This document shows positions 41,185-49,345 of a DNA stretch of 64,000 nucleotides, piece after piece. The DNA is from Bacteroidota bacterium (GTDB lineage Bacteria; Bacteroidota; Bacteroidia; Chitinophagales; LD1), in the NCBI GenBank assembly GCA_018267365.1, contig JAFDYQ010000006.1, forward strand, positions 62,001 to 126,000, read 5' to 3'. Each line of letters starts with the position of its first letter. Position 1 is the stretch's first letter. Made by a program: the position numbers and the translations under genes. The notes under the pieces were generated by a model. That model saw nothing but the letters and a program-made list of their open reading frames with translations, searched no databases and was not told the origin of the DNA.

Positions 41185-42009
41185 TTACCAATACAATGGC
41201 TCCGTACCCAGGTACTTCTCTATGATGGGCTGATAGTAGGCTTTCATGCTATCGAGGTCGAAGGACTCGGGTCGCTTGGTGTAGAGGTCAAAGCGGTTGA
41301 AGGATTTGATCCACTCTTTGTATTGCGCGTCTTTCTCAGATAGTAGCTCGGTGTAGCTATTGCCTGTGTGCCATGGATAGAAGGAGTGGTAGCGCACGGA
41401 GACCATGCCCTGCTCAGGGATGGTGTTGCCTTTGTGGTTTTTGAGTACCTGATACAGGTACTCGTCGTGGCCCCAGGCCAGCTCGAGATTGTCGAGGCCG
41501 CAGTGCGGCTGATACATACCTGTCGGAGTATTATAGCGTGGGTCCTGCATATCGGGGTTGAGTTCGTTGAACTGAGGGTAGACGCAGCTGTCTGGCAGGC
41601 GTGCCCCTACCACAAAGATATCTCCTACGAGGCCCCACTGCTCGGCCTGGCTGGTGCCGTCTTCATCACTGCCCCAGAGGTACATCACTTTGCCCATATC
41701 GTGTATGAGCGCTACGAGCTGCATCCAGTCCGGTTCGCCCGCCTCTCGGGCGCCCTCGGCAGCCTGTATCAGGTGCTGCACATTAGGCAGGTCCAGGTCC
41801 GGGTCACTCACGTCTACGAGGGCGTTGAGGCGCTCCATGGCATCCCAGACATGCATCGGCTTGTCAAAGGTCAGGTACTTCTTTTTCATGCGCTGTACGT
41901 AGTCTACCGTCTGACGCTCGCGCATCTTGCGGTAGTGATCACGTACGGCGAGGGAGATGGTATCCGCCTTGGCATAGTCGCGGAACTGTGGTGCTGCTTC
42001 TGTAGACAT
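41185..42009 (-). CDS. Inositol oxygenase (MIOX)
   Basis: 274 residues matching inositol oxygenase throughout: FRDYAKADTISLAVRDHYRKMRERQTVDYVQRMKKKY, WDAMERLNALVDVSDPD, the di-iron HD motif in LIHDMGKVMYLWGSDEDG, VVGARLPDSCVYPQF, GLDNLELAWGHDEYLYQVLKNH, VRYHSFYPWH. Reaction: myo-inositol plus O2 to D-glucuronate using a mixed-valent di-iron centre. MIOX is best known from eukaryotes but occurs in some Bacteroidota. A sodium-solute symporter is encoded just beyond on the same strand, upstream of two short genes, and could import the substrate. No uronate pathway genes are seen next to it. Confidence 0.93.
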   Translation of the reverse strand: MSTEAAPQFRDYAKADTISLAVRDHYRKMRERQTVDYVQRMKKKYLTFDKPMHVWDAMERLNALVDVSDPDLDLPNVQHLIQAAEGAREAGEPDWMQLVALIHDMGKVMYLWGSDEDGTSQAEQWGLVGDIFVVGARLPDSCVYPQFNELNPDMQDPRYNTPTGMYQPHCGLDNLELAWGHDEYLYQVLKNHKGNTIPEQGMVSVRYHSFYPWHTGNSYTELLSEKDAQYKEWIKSFNRFDLYTKRPESFDLDSMKAYYQPIIEKYLGTEPLYW

Positions 42010-42028
42010 GGCGTGAAAATACTACTAA

Positions 42029-42084
42029 GCCCCTGAATCCCCAAAGGGTCGGCCCCTAAATCCCCAAAGGGGACTTAACAGCCA
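42029..42084. repeat. Two diverged copies of the 31-bp hairpin repeat
   Basis: GCCCCTGAATCCCCAAAGGG (from 42029) and GCCCCTAAATCCCCAAAGGGG (from 42052) are related to the elements at 39810 and 42497. The second copy and the one at 42497 are both followed by TTAACAGCCAA, so the repeat unit extends beyond the hairpin. Confidence 0.65.
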
Positions 42085-42101
42085 ACCACTACACTGTAAT
42101 C

Positions 42102-42134
42102 TTTGCAAGCATACTCAGATATTTTGTAGTTTTG
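42102..42134 (+). promoter_or_regulatory. Bacteroidota-type promoter for the 42156 gene
   Basis: TTTG at 42102-42105 and TAGTTTTG at 42127-42134 with a 21-bp spacer; the ATG lies 21 bp after. Confidence 0.72.
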
Positions 42135-42155
42135 TATTGAATCAAAAACATTAAA

Positions 42156-42446
42156 ATGGAAACGAAAGTGCCAGTAAGCGCTCAATCTTTATTGGGTATG
42201 CGGGGAGCTGTAACGTTGAACTTCATCAATGGACAATCTCGTCCTGCCGTCATCGAAAAAATAGATCAAGACAACAATCAACTTTACTGCTTAACCAATA
42301 ATGATCTGTCAAGGATTATTTCCAAGGACACCGATTATTTAAGTCTGAATCCTACTGATTTTGATGTGGTAGACATTTCTTCTTTAGAATCAGTAACATC
42401 ATGTACTATTAGAGGATCGCTCCGGTCACTACGGCAGCGTGAGTGA
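42156..42446 (+). CDS. Small protein of unknown function
   Basis: 96 residues, no signal peptide or membrane segment. The sequence (GMRGAVTLNFINGQSRPAVIEKIDQDNNQLYCLTNNDLSRII) suggests a small beta-barrel, perhaps Sm/SH3-like. A well-formed promoter directly upstream supports it as a real gene. Its base composition is more AT-rich than its neighbours and it lies between repeat elements, which may point to later arrival. No family recognised. Confidence 0.6.
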   Translation: METKVPVSAQSLLGMRGAVTLNFINGQSRPAVIEKIDQDNNQLYCLTNNDLSRIISKDTDYLSLNPTDFDVVDISSLESVTSCTIRGSLRSLRQRE

Positions 42447-42496
42447 GATTTGACAAGTTTCTAAAAATTGTTGAATCTGTATGCGTGGAGCAGCGA

Positions 42497-42527
42497 CCCT
42501 CTAAATCTCCCTAAAGGGAGACTTTAA
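42497..42527. repeat. 31-bp dispersed hairpin repeat, copy 2
   Basis: Identical to 39810-39840, 2.7 kb away, and again intergenic. Confidence 0.8.
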
Positions 42528-42597
42528 CAGCCAATGAGCAGAGCTCTATGTATTTGTATTTAGGCCTCCCTTCACCGAGGTTTGGAGGGTTTGTATT

Positions 42598-42792
42598 CTA
42601 CGCATCTGCTGCATCGCCGCGTGCGAACATCAGCAGCATAAACAACCCAAACAGGAGCATGACGCCGCCGGCGTAGAGGTTCATCTGCGGATGGTTGGTC
42701 TGCTCTATGGCAAAGTAGGTGCCTAGTAGCACCACACCACTCAGGCTGAAGAAGAGCCCGATGATAAAACGGAGGTCGGTGAGCTTTTGCAT
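42598..42792 (-). CDS. Small two-helix membrane protein next to the symporter
   Basis: 64 residues with two membrane helices (FIIGLFFSLSGVVLLGTYFAI and LYAGGVMLLFGLFMLLMFA). Its start overlaps the symporter stop by one base, so the two are co-translated. Small membrane proteins in this place are seen beside SSS symporters in Bacteroidota; an accessory role is inferred from position only. Confidence 0.8.
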   Translation of the reverse strand: MQKLTDLRFIIGLFFSLSGVVLLGTYFAIEQTNHPQMNLYAGGVMLLFGLFMLLMFARGDAADA

Positions 42793-44432
42793 CAGAAGAA
42801 GAGGAGGTTTAAGATGATGCCGAGGATGATCATGGCAATAGCGAGATAGACGGGGTTCTTAGGATCTTTGAGGCGCGGGGTGAGGCTGTAGACCAGGCCC
42901 TCGAGTTCTTTTTCTTCTTTCGGCTTCGTGAGGAGGCTCACCAGGATGGAGAAGACAAAGCAGCAGACCCACGCCACCGTAGCAACGCCAAAGGCTTGCC
43001 CCATGCCGCTGTGAAACTCGTAAATATTCAAACCAAGCCAGCCGCCTTTGCCCTCTGCCACCGTGACGCCGTGGAAGATACCCGCGAAGACAGTACCAAG
43101 CAGCAGGCCCCAGAAGGCACCATGGCCTGTGGTCCGCTTCCAGAACATGCCCAGCAAGAACGTAGCAAACAGCGGCCCATTCACAAAACTGAAGACGAGC
43201 TGGAGAAAGTCGTTGAGGTTATTGAAGCCCGCAGTGAGATAGGCCGTGCCGATAGAGGCGAGGATGCCAAAGACGGTAGCCAGTTTGCCTACCAGCAGGT
43301 AGTGCTCGTCGGTGCCGTCTTTCTTGATATGCGCCTGATAGATGTCAAAGGTGAAGACGGTGTTGAAGGCCGTCACATTGCCCGCCATGCCGCTCATGAA
43401 AGATGCCAGCAGCGCTGTGACACCCACACCGAGCAGCCCTGATGGATAGTAGTGCGCTATGAGCGATGGCAGCGCCATATCAAAGTCTGTGCGCCCGTCA
43501 GGTTTCAGCGGCAGCGAGAAGTCAGCATGTGCATTGGTCAGCGCCATAGCGATCAGGCCCGGTGCAATCACGATAAAGGGCATCAGCATCTTGGGAAATG
43601 ATGCGATGATGGGTGTGCGGCGTGCGGCAGACATATTGCGTGCGATCATGGCGCGCTGCACTACGAGGAAGTCTGTACACCAATAGCCAAACGACATCAC
43701 AAAGCCCAATCCCATGGCCATGCCCCAGCCGTTCACGCCCATCGGATTGTCGTTTACGCTGCCCATGTTCTTCCAGGTGTGTAGCATATTGTCCGGCAGG
43801 TTTCGGGCTATGCCGGACCAGCCGCCGGCCTCATGCAGGCCTATGAATACTACCGGCGCGATACCGAGTACGATAAGGAAGAACTGCAATACTTCATTGT
43901 ACACGGCACTTGTGAGGCCACCAAGGAAAGTATAGATCAGCACGATACCCGCCGCCATAAAGACCGAGAACTCAAAGCTCCACCCGAGGATGATCTTCAT
44001 GAGTAGCGCGAGTGCATAGAGTGATATACCAGATGAGAAAATGGTCATCACGGCAAAGGCCACCGCATTCAGGCTACGTGTCTTGTCGTCAAAACGTAAG
44101 GCCAGGTACTCCGGCACTGAGCGCGCACGGCTGCCGTAGTAGAAGGGCATCATAAAGATACCGAGAAAGACCATGGCCGGTATGGCGCCGAGCCAATAGA
44201 AGTGCGAGGTCATGATGCCGTACTTGGCGCCTGACGCGGCCATGCCTATCACCTCCTGCGCGCCGAGATTGGCAGAGATAAAGGCAAGGCTCGTGATCCA
44301 CAGCGGCACACTGCGGCTGCTCATGAGGAAGTCGTTGGTCGTTTTGATCTTGTACTTGATCATAAACCCCACCGTGAGCACTACTGCAAAGTAGAGCAGG
44401 ATGATGAGGTAGTCGGGCAGCGCTAAGTGCAT
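42792..44432 (-). CDS. Sodium:solute symporter (SSS family)
   Basis: 546 residues from the ATG at 44432 (MHLALPDYLIILLYFAVVLTVGFM); an in-frame extension to 44546 would add 38 polar residues and is unlikely. About 13-14 helices. SSS features include FLMSSRSVPLWITSLAFISANLGAQEVIG at helix 1, GLTSAVYNEVLQFFLIVLG, and LASFMSGMAGNVTAFNTVFTFDIY in the helix 8/9 sodium-site region. The sequence is vSGLT-like, so a sugar or polyol is the likely cargo. Neighbouring inositol oxygenase makes myo-inositol a candidate. Coupled to a 64-residue membrane protein. Confidence 0.92.
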   Translation of the reverse strand: MHLALPDYLIILLYFAVVLTVGFMIKYKIKTTNDFLMSSRSVPLWITSLAFISANLGAQEVIGMAASGAKYGIMTSHFYWLGAIPAMVFLGIFMMPFYYGSRARSVPEYLALRFDDKTRSLNAVAFAVMTIFSSGISLYALALLMKIILGWSFEFSVFMAAGIVLIYTFLGGLTSAVYNEVLQFFLIVLGIAPVVFIGLHEAGGWSGIARNLPDNMLHTWKNMGSVNDNPMGVNGWGMAMGLGFVMSFGYWCTDFLVVQRAMIARNMSAARRTPIIASFPKMLMPFIVIAPGLIAMALTNAHADFSLPLKPDGRTDFDMALPSLIAHYYPSGLLGVGVTALLASFMSGMAGNVTAFNTVFTFDIYQAHIKKDGTDEHYLLVGKLATVFGILASIGTAYLTAGFNNLNDFLQLVFSFVNGPLFATFLLGMFWKRTTGHGAFWGLLLGTVFAGIFHGVTVAEGKGGWLGLNIYEFHSGMGQAFGVATVAWVCCFVFSILVSLLTKPKEEKELEGLVYSLTPRLKDPKNPVYLAIAMIILGIILNLLFF

Positions 44433-44546
44433 AAATTGGGTCGCGTCGGATTTAGAATAACGGGAAGGTAGGAAAATTTGGCTGAGAAGGAAATATTGCG
44501 GGATGCTGCCGTTGCAAACGTCAGGCATTGTAGCCACGCGATGCAA

Positions 44547-45152
44547 TCACGCGGTAAAGGAGGGAAGGTGAAGAGGTTGCGCTTCTTTTTGTCGAGTGAC
44601 TGGTATAACAGGTTTTCTAGAGCGAGGGCCATGATAGATCGTCTGTGGTGACTTCCTTATTTAGTAAAATCCGTCGATCTCAGTTGCTAGCACTTGTTCT
44701 CTTGTATGATTTGGGCACTGGCGTTGCAAACGCGATGCGGGGAGTCACGCTTTATAATCGCGCGATAGAGAGGGACTATTTCATAAGCGAACTTTGAATG
44801 CCATTGAGGGCTTTGAGGCTAGTAAAAATACTTCACTATCGTTCAGGATGACAAAATTCGTGATGCTGAGGGTAGATTTGCAAAGAGAATGCATTTCAAA
44901 GTTGAAGATTGCTTCGAAAAATCACACTTCTAATTTTTACGGGAATTTTTCTCGCAAACGATCTGTTTTATTGGTTTTATCATGTGAGTGGGAGGGAAGG
45001 ATATTTGAGTTTCGATGAGAGCTTTACGGCTAGTAAAGATGCTTCACTATCGCTCAGCATGACAAGATCTTAAAGGGGACGATCTTTCAGCCCGTGGCTG
45101 GGGCGTAGCTCACACTCGCCGGAGGCGAGCGAGGGTGAGGAATAAAGATATG
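44547..45152. other. Gene-free, repeat-rich spacer (~600 bp)
   Basis: No credible gene. It contains two copies of a ~38-bp repeat (44817-44855 and 45028-45065, GGCTAGTAAA...CTTCACTATCG...CAG.ATGACAA), one copy of a ~77-bp repeat (44892-44969) whose partner is at 46461-46537, and a hairpin CTCGCC / GGCGAG (45115-45129). Short open frames here are translations of the repeats. Confidence 0.65.
44892..44969. repeat. ~77-bp dispersed repeat, copy 1
   Basis: Begins CATTTCAAAG and ends near CTGTTT. It matches 46461-46537 over its whole length with roughly a dozen differences, the best-conserved parts being GCTTCGAAAAAT and TTTTTCTCGCAAA. Confidence 0.75.
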
Positions 45153-45752
45153 CTACTTTATGATCCACGACTCTATCTCCGGATCAAGAGGGATACGGCC
45201 TATTTTATATGAAAACGCTTTTTTCTCATTCGGATTAACGAAGTAAGCCAAATGCACGAGGGTGCCGAATCCCGAAAAAACTTCTATCCCGGATATCACA
45301 AACCCTTTTTTCAGCTTCGGGATTAAAACATGGTTGTTATTTAAACTATGTTGACTTTTTACGACCGTGAATCCCAGGCCGGTCAGCTCTATGATGAGCT
45401 GATGAAGCAGTGCAGTATATATTCCCTGGCCCTGATGCTCCGGGAGTATGCCTGTATTGATCATATTAAATGTGCGGGCCTTTTCTTGTATACCGTAAAA
45501 CCAACCTATTGGTTCATTATCTTTAAAAATACAGCGGCAGATATAAAAACATTGCGCCTGAAAGTTGCTGAAATTCCTATTCCAGTCAGAGGTGATGGTG
45601 TCTTCGGATAGCGGAATCCTGAGTTGCGGGGCATCTTGAAATACTTTGTTGGAGTAGGCCTTCATCAATTTTGAATACTCTTCGAAAGAAATATCGCCGC
45701 ATGATACTGAACCGGTGAGAATGACAGGAGGCGTCTTTGTGGGTATATACAT
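45153..45752 (-). CDS. GNAT-family N-acetyltransferase
   Basis: 199 residues. The GNAT core is in the middle: a strand pair CRCIFKDNEPIGWFYGIQE, then MINTGILPEHQGQGIYTALLHQLI with the acetyl-CoA binding QGQGI and following helix. The C-terminal half (VVKSQHSLNNNHVLIPKLKKGFVISGIE) fits the closing beta-alpha-beta. The coding sequence is AT-rich relative to most of the window and lies between repeat-rich spacers, so it may be horizontally acquired. Substrate unknown. Confidence 0.83.
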   Translation of the reverse strand: MYIPTKTPPVILTGSVSCGDISFEEYSKLMKAYSNKVFQDAPQLRIPLSEDTITSDWNRNFSNFQAQCFYICRCIFKDNEPIGWFYGIQEKARTFNMINTGILPEHQGQGIYTALLHQLIIELTGLGFTVVKSQHSLNNNHVLIPKLKKGFVISGIEVFSGFGTLVHLAYFVNPNEKKAFSYKIGRIPLDPEIESWIIK

Positions 45753-45923
45753 CTTTTAAAATTTAATTAGAAATTCCCGGAAGCTTTTATAGCGAAGGTT
45801 CTTGCTGCTCAGGCTTATAGTTATATAATTACTGAAGTATAGTATTAGTGGTTTGTGAAAACAGGAAAGTATATCTCTTTGGGAGAAATAAGAGAAATGA
45901 GAGCCAAGTTCTTTACTTCGCCC

Positions 45924-45948
45924 GTGGTCGGCGTCCTCGCCGAACCAC
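45924..45948. repeat. REP-like hairpin in a gene-free spacer
   Basis: GTGGT-CGGCG pairs with CGCCG-(A)-ACCAC around loop TCCT. A partial echo (GGTCGGCGGGGACGCCG) lies about 40 bp on. The 45753-46077 spacer otherwise shows nothing recognisable; an open frame through it is not credible. Confidence 0.6.
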
Positions 45949-46077
45949 AAGTGTAGCGCTGCAATAATGGTCGGCGGGGACGCCGCGAATGACAAGTGCC
46001 ATTTTTCATCAGATCGGTTTGGCCAGCAGGCAGCTGGCAGGTAAACTTTGTATAATGGTGTCGAGTGCTTCTTCGCC

Positions 46078-46434
46078 CTAACCATCTTCTCCCTCCTTCA
46101 GTTCACAAACTTTTTGTGTCATACGGTAGATAACGATATACTTTTTTGATGTGGCACTTCGCATGCTGAACCTTCTTTTGCTTGTATATACCTTGAGATC
46201 TGCTATCGCGATAGGCTCATGGTACGGGATCATAAAGGAGGACCAGGTAATATCCAGCTGATCAAGTGTGACACTGATAGCCTTTGCTCGCGGCAGCATA
46301 TGCCTGATCAGCACATATAGTGTAGCTGCCGCGATGCCTGCTAATATACCTCCACAACAAACGCATATAGTGATGCCTAGTGCGAGATAAAACAGTTCGG
46401 TGGAATAGTCGCGTTTATTGTATGTGACAGTCAT
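46078..46434 (-). CDS. Small membrane protein, unknown function
   Basis: 118 residues. One long or two short membrane helices near residues 14-46 (LFYLALGITICVCCGGILAGIAAATLYVLI), then a positively charged beta-rich part (ISVTLDQLDITWSSFMIPYHEPIAIADLKVYTSKRRFSM) that resembles small PH-like domains of bacterial membrane proteins. No named family recognised. Flanked on both sides by repeats. Confidence 0.65.
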   Translation of the reverse strand: MTVTYNKRDYSTELFYLALGITICVCCGGILAGIAAATLYVLIRHMLPRAKAISVTLDQLDITWSSFMIPYHEPIAIADLKVYTSKRRFSMRSATSKKYIVIYRMTQKVCELKEGEDG

Positions 46435-46460
46435 CGATCATAAGTATTAGAGCACGAAAA

Positions 46461-46537
46461 CATTTCAAAGTAGAAGGTCGCTTCGAAAAATGACGTTTCT
46501 ATTTTTACGAGGATTTTTCTCGCAAATGAGCTGTTTA
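46461..46537. repeat. ~77-bp dispersed repeat, copy 2
   Basis: Partner of 44892-44969. Its right end runs up to and includes the stop codon of the OmpA-family gene (46535-46537). Confidence 0.75.
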
Positions 46538-48607
46538 TTTTTTGTCAGGTGTTGCCGGCACAGTATCCTGCGCAGGCTCACTCTCCACCGGTACATCAGC
46601 AGGCTCTACGGACTCTATAGGCTGTTTGGAGCCTACGATGCGGAAGGTGGTGCGTCGGTTTAGGACGTGCTCGGCCTCGGTACATGGTACGCCGTTGGCA
46701 CATTTGTTCACCAGCTTGGTCTCGCCATAGCCGGTGGCTATGAGGCGGTCGCGGTTGATGCCTTTCTCTACGAGGTAGTCTACTACGGATTGTGCGCGGG
46801 CCTGTGAGAGCTTGAGATTGTAGGCATCGCTACCGCGGCTATCGGTGTGAGAGCCGATCTCGATGGTGAGGTCTTTATTGTCTTTGAAGAAAGCGAGCAC
46901 GGAGTCGAGTACCACCTTAGACTCAGGGCGCAGGGTGGCCTTGTCATAGTCATAGTAGATATTTGGTATCACGATCATCTTCGTCTTGAAGATCTTGTCT
47001 AGTTCCAGGTCCTGATGGAGGGTGATATAGACAGAGTCCTGATGGCGCTTGCCTTTGGTAGTAACGCTTTCATTTTTATTGAAGTAGTCGTACTTGCTGC
47101 CGGTCAGCTTGTAGTCGCGCTCTGACTCCAGAGAGAAGGTATAGTTGCCACCTTTGTCAGAGAGGGCAGAGGCGATCACGGTATCAGTGATGGGGTCTTT
47201 CAGCTCTACACGTACACCGGGTAGTGGCAGTATGCCCAGCATCTTACTGTCCGGGTCTTCGGGGTTCTCGTATTGCTTAGCCAGCGTCTTGCCTTTCAGC
47301 GTGAAATAATTCACCCAGCGATCCTGGAAGTAGTAGATATCGTCCTGCCCCTTGCCACCCGGGCGCGAGGAGGTAAAGTAACCTGCAAAAAGGATACTGT
47401 CATCAGCATCTTTGGGTTTGTATTTTTCTATCACGAGGCCGAAGTCATCTGCGCCGCTATTGATCGGTGCGCGCAGATTAGTGGCGTCTTTCCAGACAGT
47501 CTTGCCTTTTACAGCCTTGAAAATATCAAAGCCGCCCATGCCGGGGAGGCCGTTAGAGGCGAAGTAGAGGTTATTGCGCTCATCGAGCCAGGGGAAGCAC
47601 TCATCACCCGAGGTGTTGATGGCATTGCCGGCATTGTGAGGGCCGGCCCAGCCGCTGTCTGTCTTGGTAAAGTAGTAGAGGTCCCTGCCGCCAAAGCCTG
47701 CACGGAGATCAGAGGATACGAAGAGTATCTTGCCATCGCGCGAGAGGGCAGGCTCACGTACATTTACAGTATCGTCAAAGAGCCTGATCAGCTCCGGCTC
47801 AGACCAGTTGCCACTGTTCTGCCGGCTGTAGTAGATATGACAGTAGGCATTGGCGCTAGGGCGATTTTTAGCATCATCATTATCAAAGACGCCGCAGCGG
47901 GTAAAGTACATCTCATTGCCGTCTTTGGTGAAGGTGCAGGAGCCCTCGTCATCTTTGGTATCTATGGCTGTGCTAAACTTGTCTGTATGCGCCTGAGGAT
48001 CGAGATCTGAGATGTAGATGTCGCCGGGCTTGCCGCCGGTCCAGGCATCAGGTATGCTGCCGGTAGCATCTTCTCTATTTGAGGCTATGACTATGCGGCC
48101 TTTGTACAATACCGGGCTCCAGTCACTCTGAGGTGTATTGAGCCAGGAGAGATTTGTGATGTGTGTGCGGATCACGTTCTTCTTCCAGTCCAGTGCATTC
48201 TTGATATTGCGGAGCTGTGATATGGCTATACTCTTGCTGGTAGCGTCACGCTGGCCGTATTTCTCAAAGGTCTTCTGCGCCTCGTCATACTGCTCATTCA
48301 TCATCTGCATGCGGCCGAGCATGTACAGGGACTCCTCATGGCCCAGGTCTGCAGCAGTCTTGTACCACTGCGCGGCGGCTGTCGTATTGCCATAGTGGCG
48401 GTATGACTCGGCTATCTGGTACGCCAGGTCTTTTTTGCGGGAGGGATCACGTTCTGCGCCAAAGTCTTTCTGCAGCATTTCTGCTGAGTTATTGTATTGC
48501 TTCAAGTCATACGCTATGGGGCCGGTGAGCGGCGCTTGTTTCGTTTTGCACGCAGGGATCAGCAGCAGGGACAGGAAGACAGTAAATAGACTATAGCGGA
48601 GGCTCAT
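46535..48607 (-). CDS. OmpA-family lipoprotein with TPR, beta-propeller and carboxypeptidase-regulatory-like domains (T9SS PorE-like)
   Basis: 690 residues. Lipoprotein signal MSLRYSLFTVFLSLLLIPAC. Domains in order: TPR-like helices (~35-135), PD40/WD40-like propeller blades (~160-400: IVIASNREDATGSIPDAW, ILFVSSDLRAGFGGRDLYYF, NLYFASNGLPGMGGFDIFKA, ILFAGYFTSSRPGGKGQDDIYYF), a carboxypeptidase-regulatory-like domain (~430-510) and an OmpA peptidoglycan-binding domain (~530-660: IYYDYDKATLRPESKVVLDSV, GSHTDSRGSDAYNLKLSQARAQSVVDYL). This set and order is that of PorE, which ties the type IX secretion machinery to peptidoglycan. The same architecture also occurs beside PorP/SprF genes, so the precise identity is open. 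Confidence 0.85.
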   Translation of the reverse strand: MSLRYSLFTVFLSLLLIPACKTKQAPLTGPIAYDLKQYNNSAEMLQKDFGAERDPSRKKDLAYQIAESYRHYGNTTAAAQWYKTAADLGHEESLYMLGRMQMMNEQYDEAQKTFEKYGQRDATSKSIAISQLRNIKNALDWKKNVIRTHITNLSWLNTPQSDWSPVLYKGRIVIASNREDATGSIPDAWTGGKPGDIYISDLDPQAHTDKFSTAIDTKDDEGSCTFTKDGNEMYFTRCGVFDNDDAKNRPSANAYCHIYYSRQNSGNWSEPELIRLFDDTVNVREPALSRDGKILFVSSDLRAGFGGRDLYYFTKTDSGWAGPHNAGNAINTSGDECFPWLDERNNLYFASNGLPGMGGFDIFKAVKGKTVWKDATNLRAPINSGADDFGLVIEKYKPKDADDSILFAGYFTSSRPGGKGQDDIYYFQDRWVNYFTLKGKTLAKQYENPEDPDSKMLGILPLPGVRVELKDPITDTVIASALSDKGGNYTFSLESERDYKLTGSKYDYFNKNESVTTKGKRHQDSVYITLHQDLELDKIFKTKMIVIPNIYYDYDKATLRPESKVVLDSVLAFFKDNKDLTIEIGSHTDSRGSDAYNLKLSQARAQSVVDYLVEKGINRDRLIATGYGETKLVNKCANGVPCTEAEHVLNRRTTFRIVGSKQPIESVEPADVPVESEPAQDTVPATPDKK

Positions 48608-48694
48608 GCTCGGTTTTGTAGTTTAAATATATCAAACTAAAGCGGAGCTGTGAAATGGGTTAGGATTATTTAGCGCCCGATGAAGAGCAGTGAG

Positions 48695-49303
48695 CTACCC
48701 TATGCCGTGCCGTGCCAGTGCCGCTATGACCTGATCATATGAAGATACTACGGCAGTCTGCATCCCCATGACGGCTGCACTGGTCGTATACTCTATATTG
48801 TCGTCGAGAAAAAGAATATGACCAGCGGGCAGCTGTAGATAATCAATAACGGTCCGGAAGGCGCGTGGCTCAGGTTTTCTCGCAGCTATTTCATAAGAGC
48901 TGAAAACCTTATCAAAATGCCGAAGTACCGTCGCATATTTTTCCTTCCAAACCTGGGCGTGGATCTGGTTTGTATTAGTCAGGGCTACGAGCTTGTAGTC
49001 TGTGCTCAGTGCGGCGAGCAGGTGCTCCATACCGGGGATAGGATCTCTATAGATAGCATTCCACCCTTTTTCAAAAGTATAGTCATCAAACATATAGCCC
49101 ATCTGGGCAGACACGGCAGCTATAAACTCCTGCGGTCTGATATCGCCGCGCTCAAAACGCTCAAAGTTTTCTGAAAAGTGCAACTGTAACTTGATATCCG
49201 ATGCCGGCCTATTCATGATCTCCGACCATGCCTCGTATGCCGCCTCAAAGGAATAGTCAAATACTACACCCCCAAGGTCAAAAATCAATGCTTCAATTTG
49301 CAT
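48695..49303 (-). CDS. HAD-superfamily hydrolase (subfamily IA, YihX-like)
   Basis: 202 residues. HAD motif I LIFDLGGVVFDYS (nucleophile Asp; the second Asp of DxD is Gly, as in YihX-type members), motif II VALTNTNQ, motif III Lys in AARKPEPRAF and motif IV ILFLDDNIEYTTSA. A helical cap follows motif I. Such cytoplasmic enzymes dephosphorylate sugar phosphates or related small molecules. Substrate unknown. Confidence 0.9.
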   Translation of the reverse strand: MQIEALIFDLGGVVFDYSFEAAYEAWSEIMNRPASDIKLQLHFSENFERFERGDIRPQEFIAAVSAQMGYMFDDYTFEKGWNAIYRDPIPGMEHLLAALSTDYKLVALTNTNQIHAQVWKEKYATVLRHFDKVFSSYEIAARKPEPRAFRTVIDYLQLPAGHILFLDDNIEYTTSAAVMGMQTAVVSSYDQVIAALARHGIG

Positions 49304-49345
49304 GACCGGTTAGTTAGAGATTCGGTGCTGACGATCAGTCAGAGA

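Noticed and set aside
39062-41185. 14-bp match GTGCCGGCAAGCAT at 39062 and 41172, each just after a minus-strand gene
   Set aside because: A 14-base repeat is expected several times by chance in 64 kb; without further copies it is not counted as an element.
44794-45018. 74-residue plus-strand open frame
   Set aside because: Most of it is a translation of two dispersed repeats (44817 and 44892), so it reflects repeat sequence and not a gene.
45756-46085. 109-residue minus-strand open frame
   Set aside because: It runs through a REP-like hairpin (45924-45948) and its partial echo, has no domain, and overlaps the better-supported 46078 gene.
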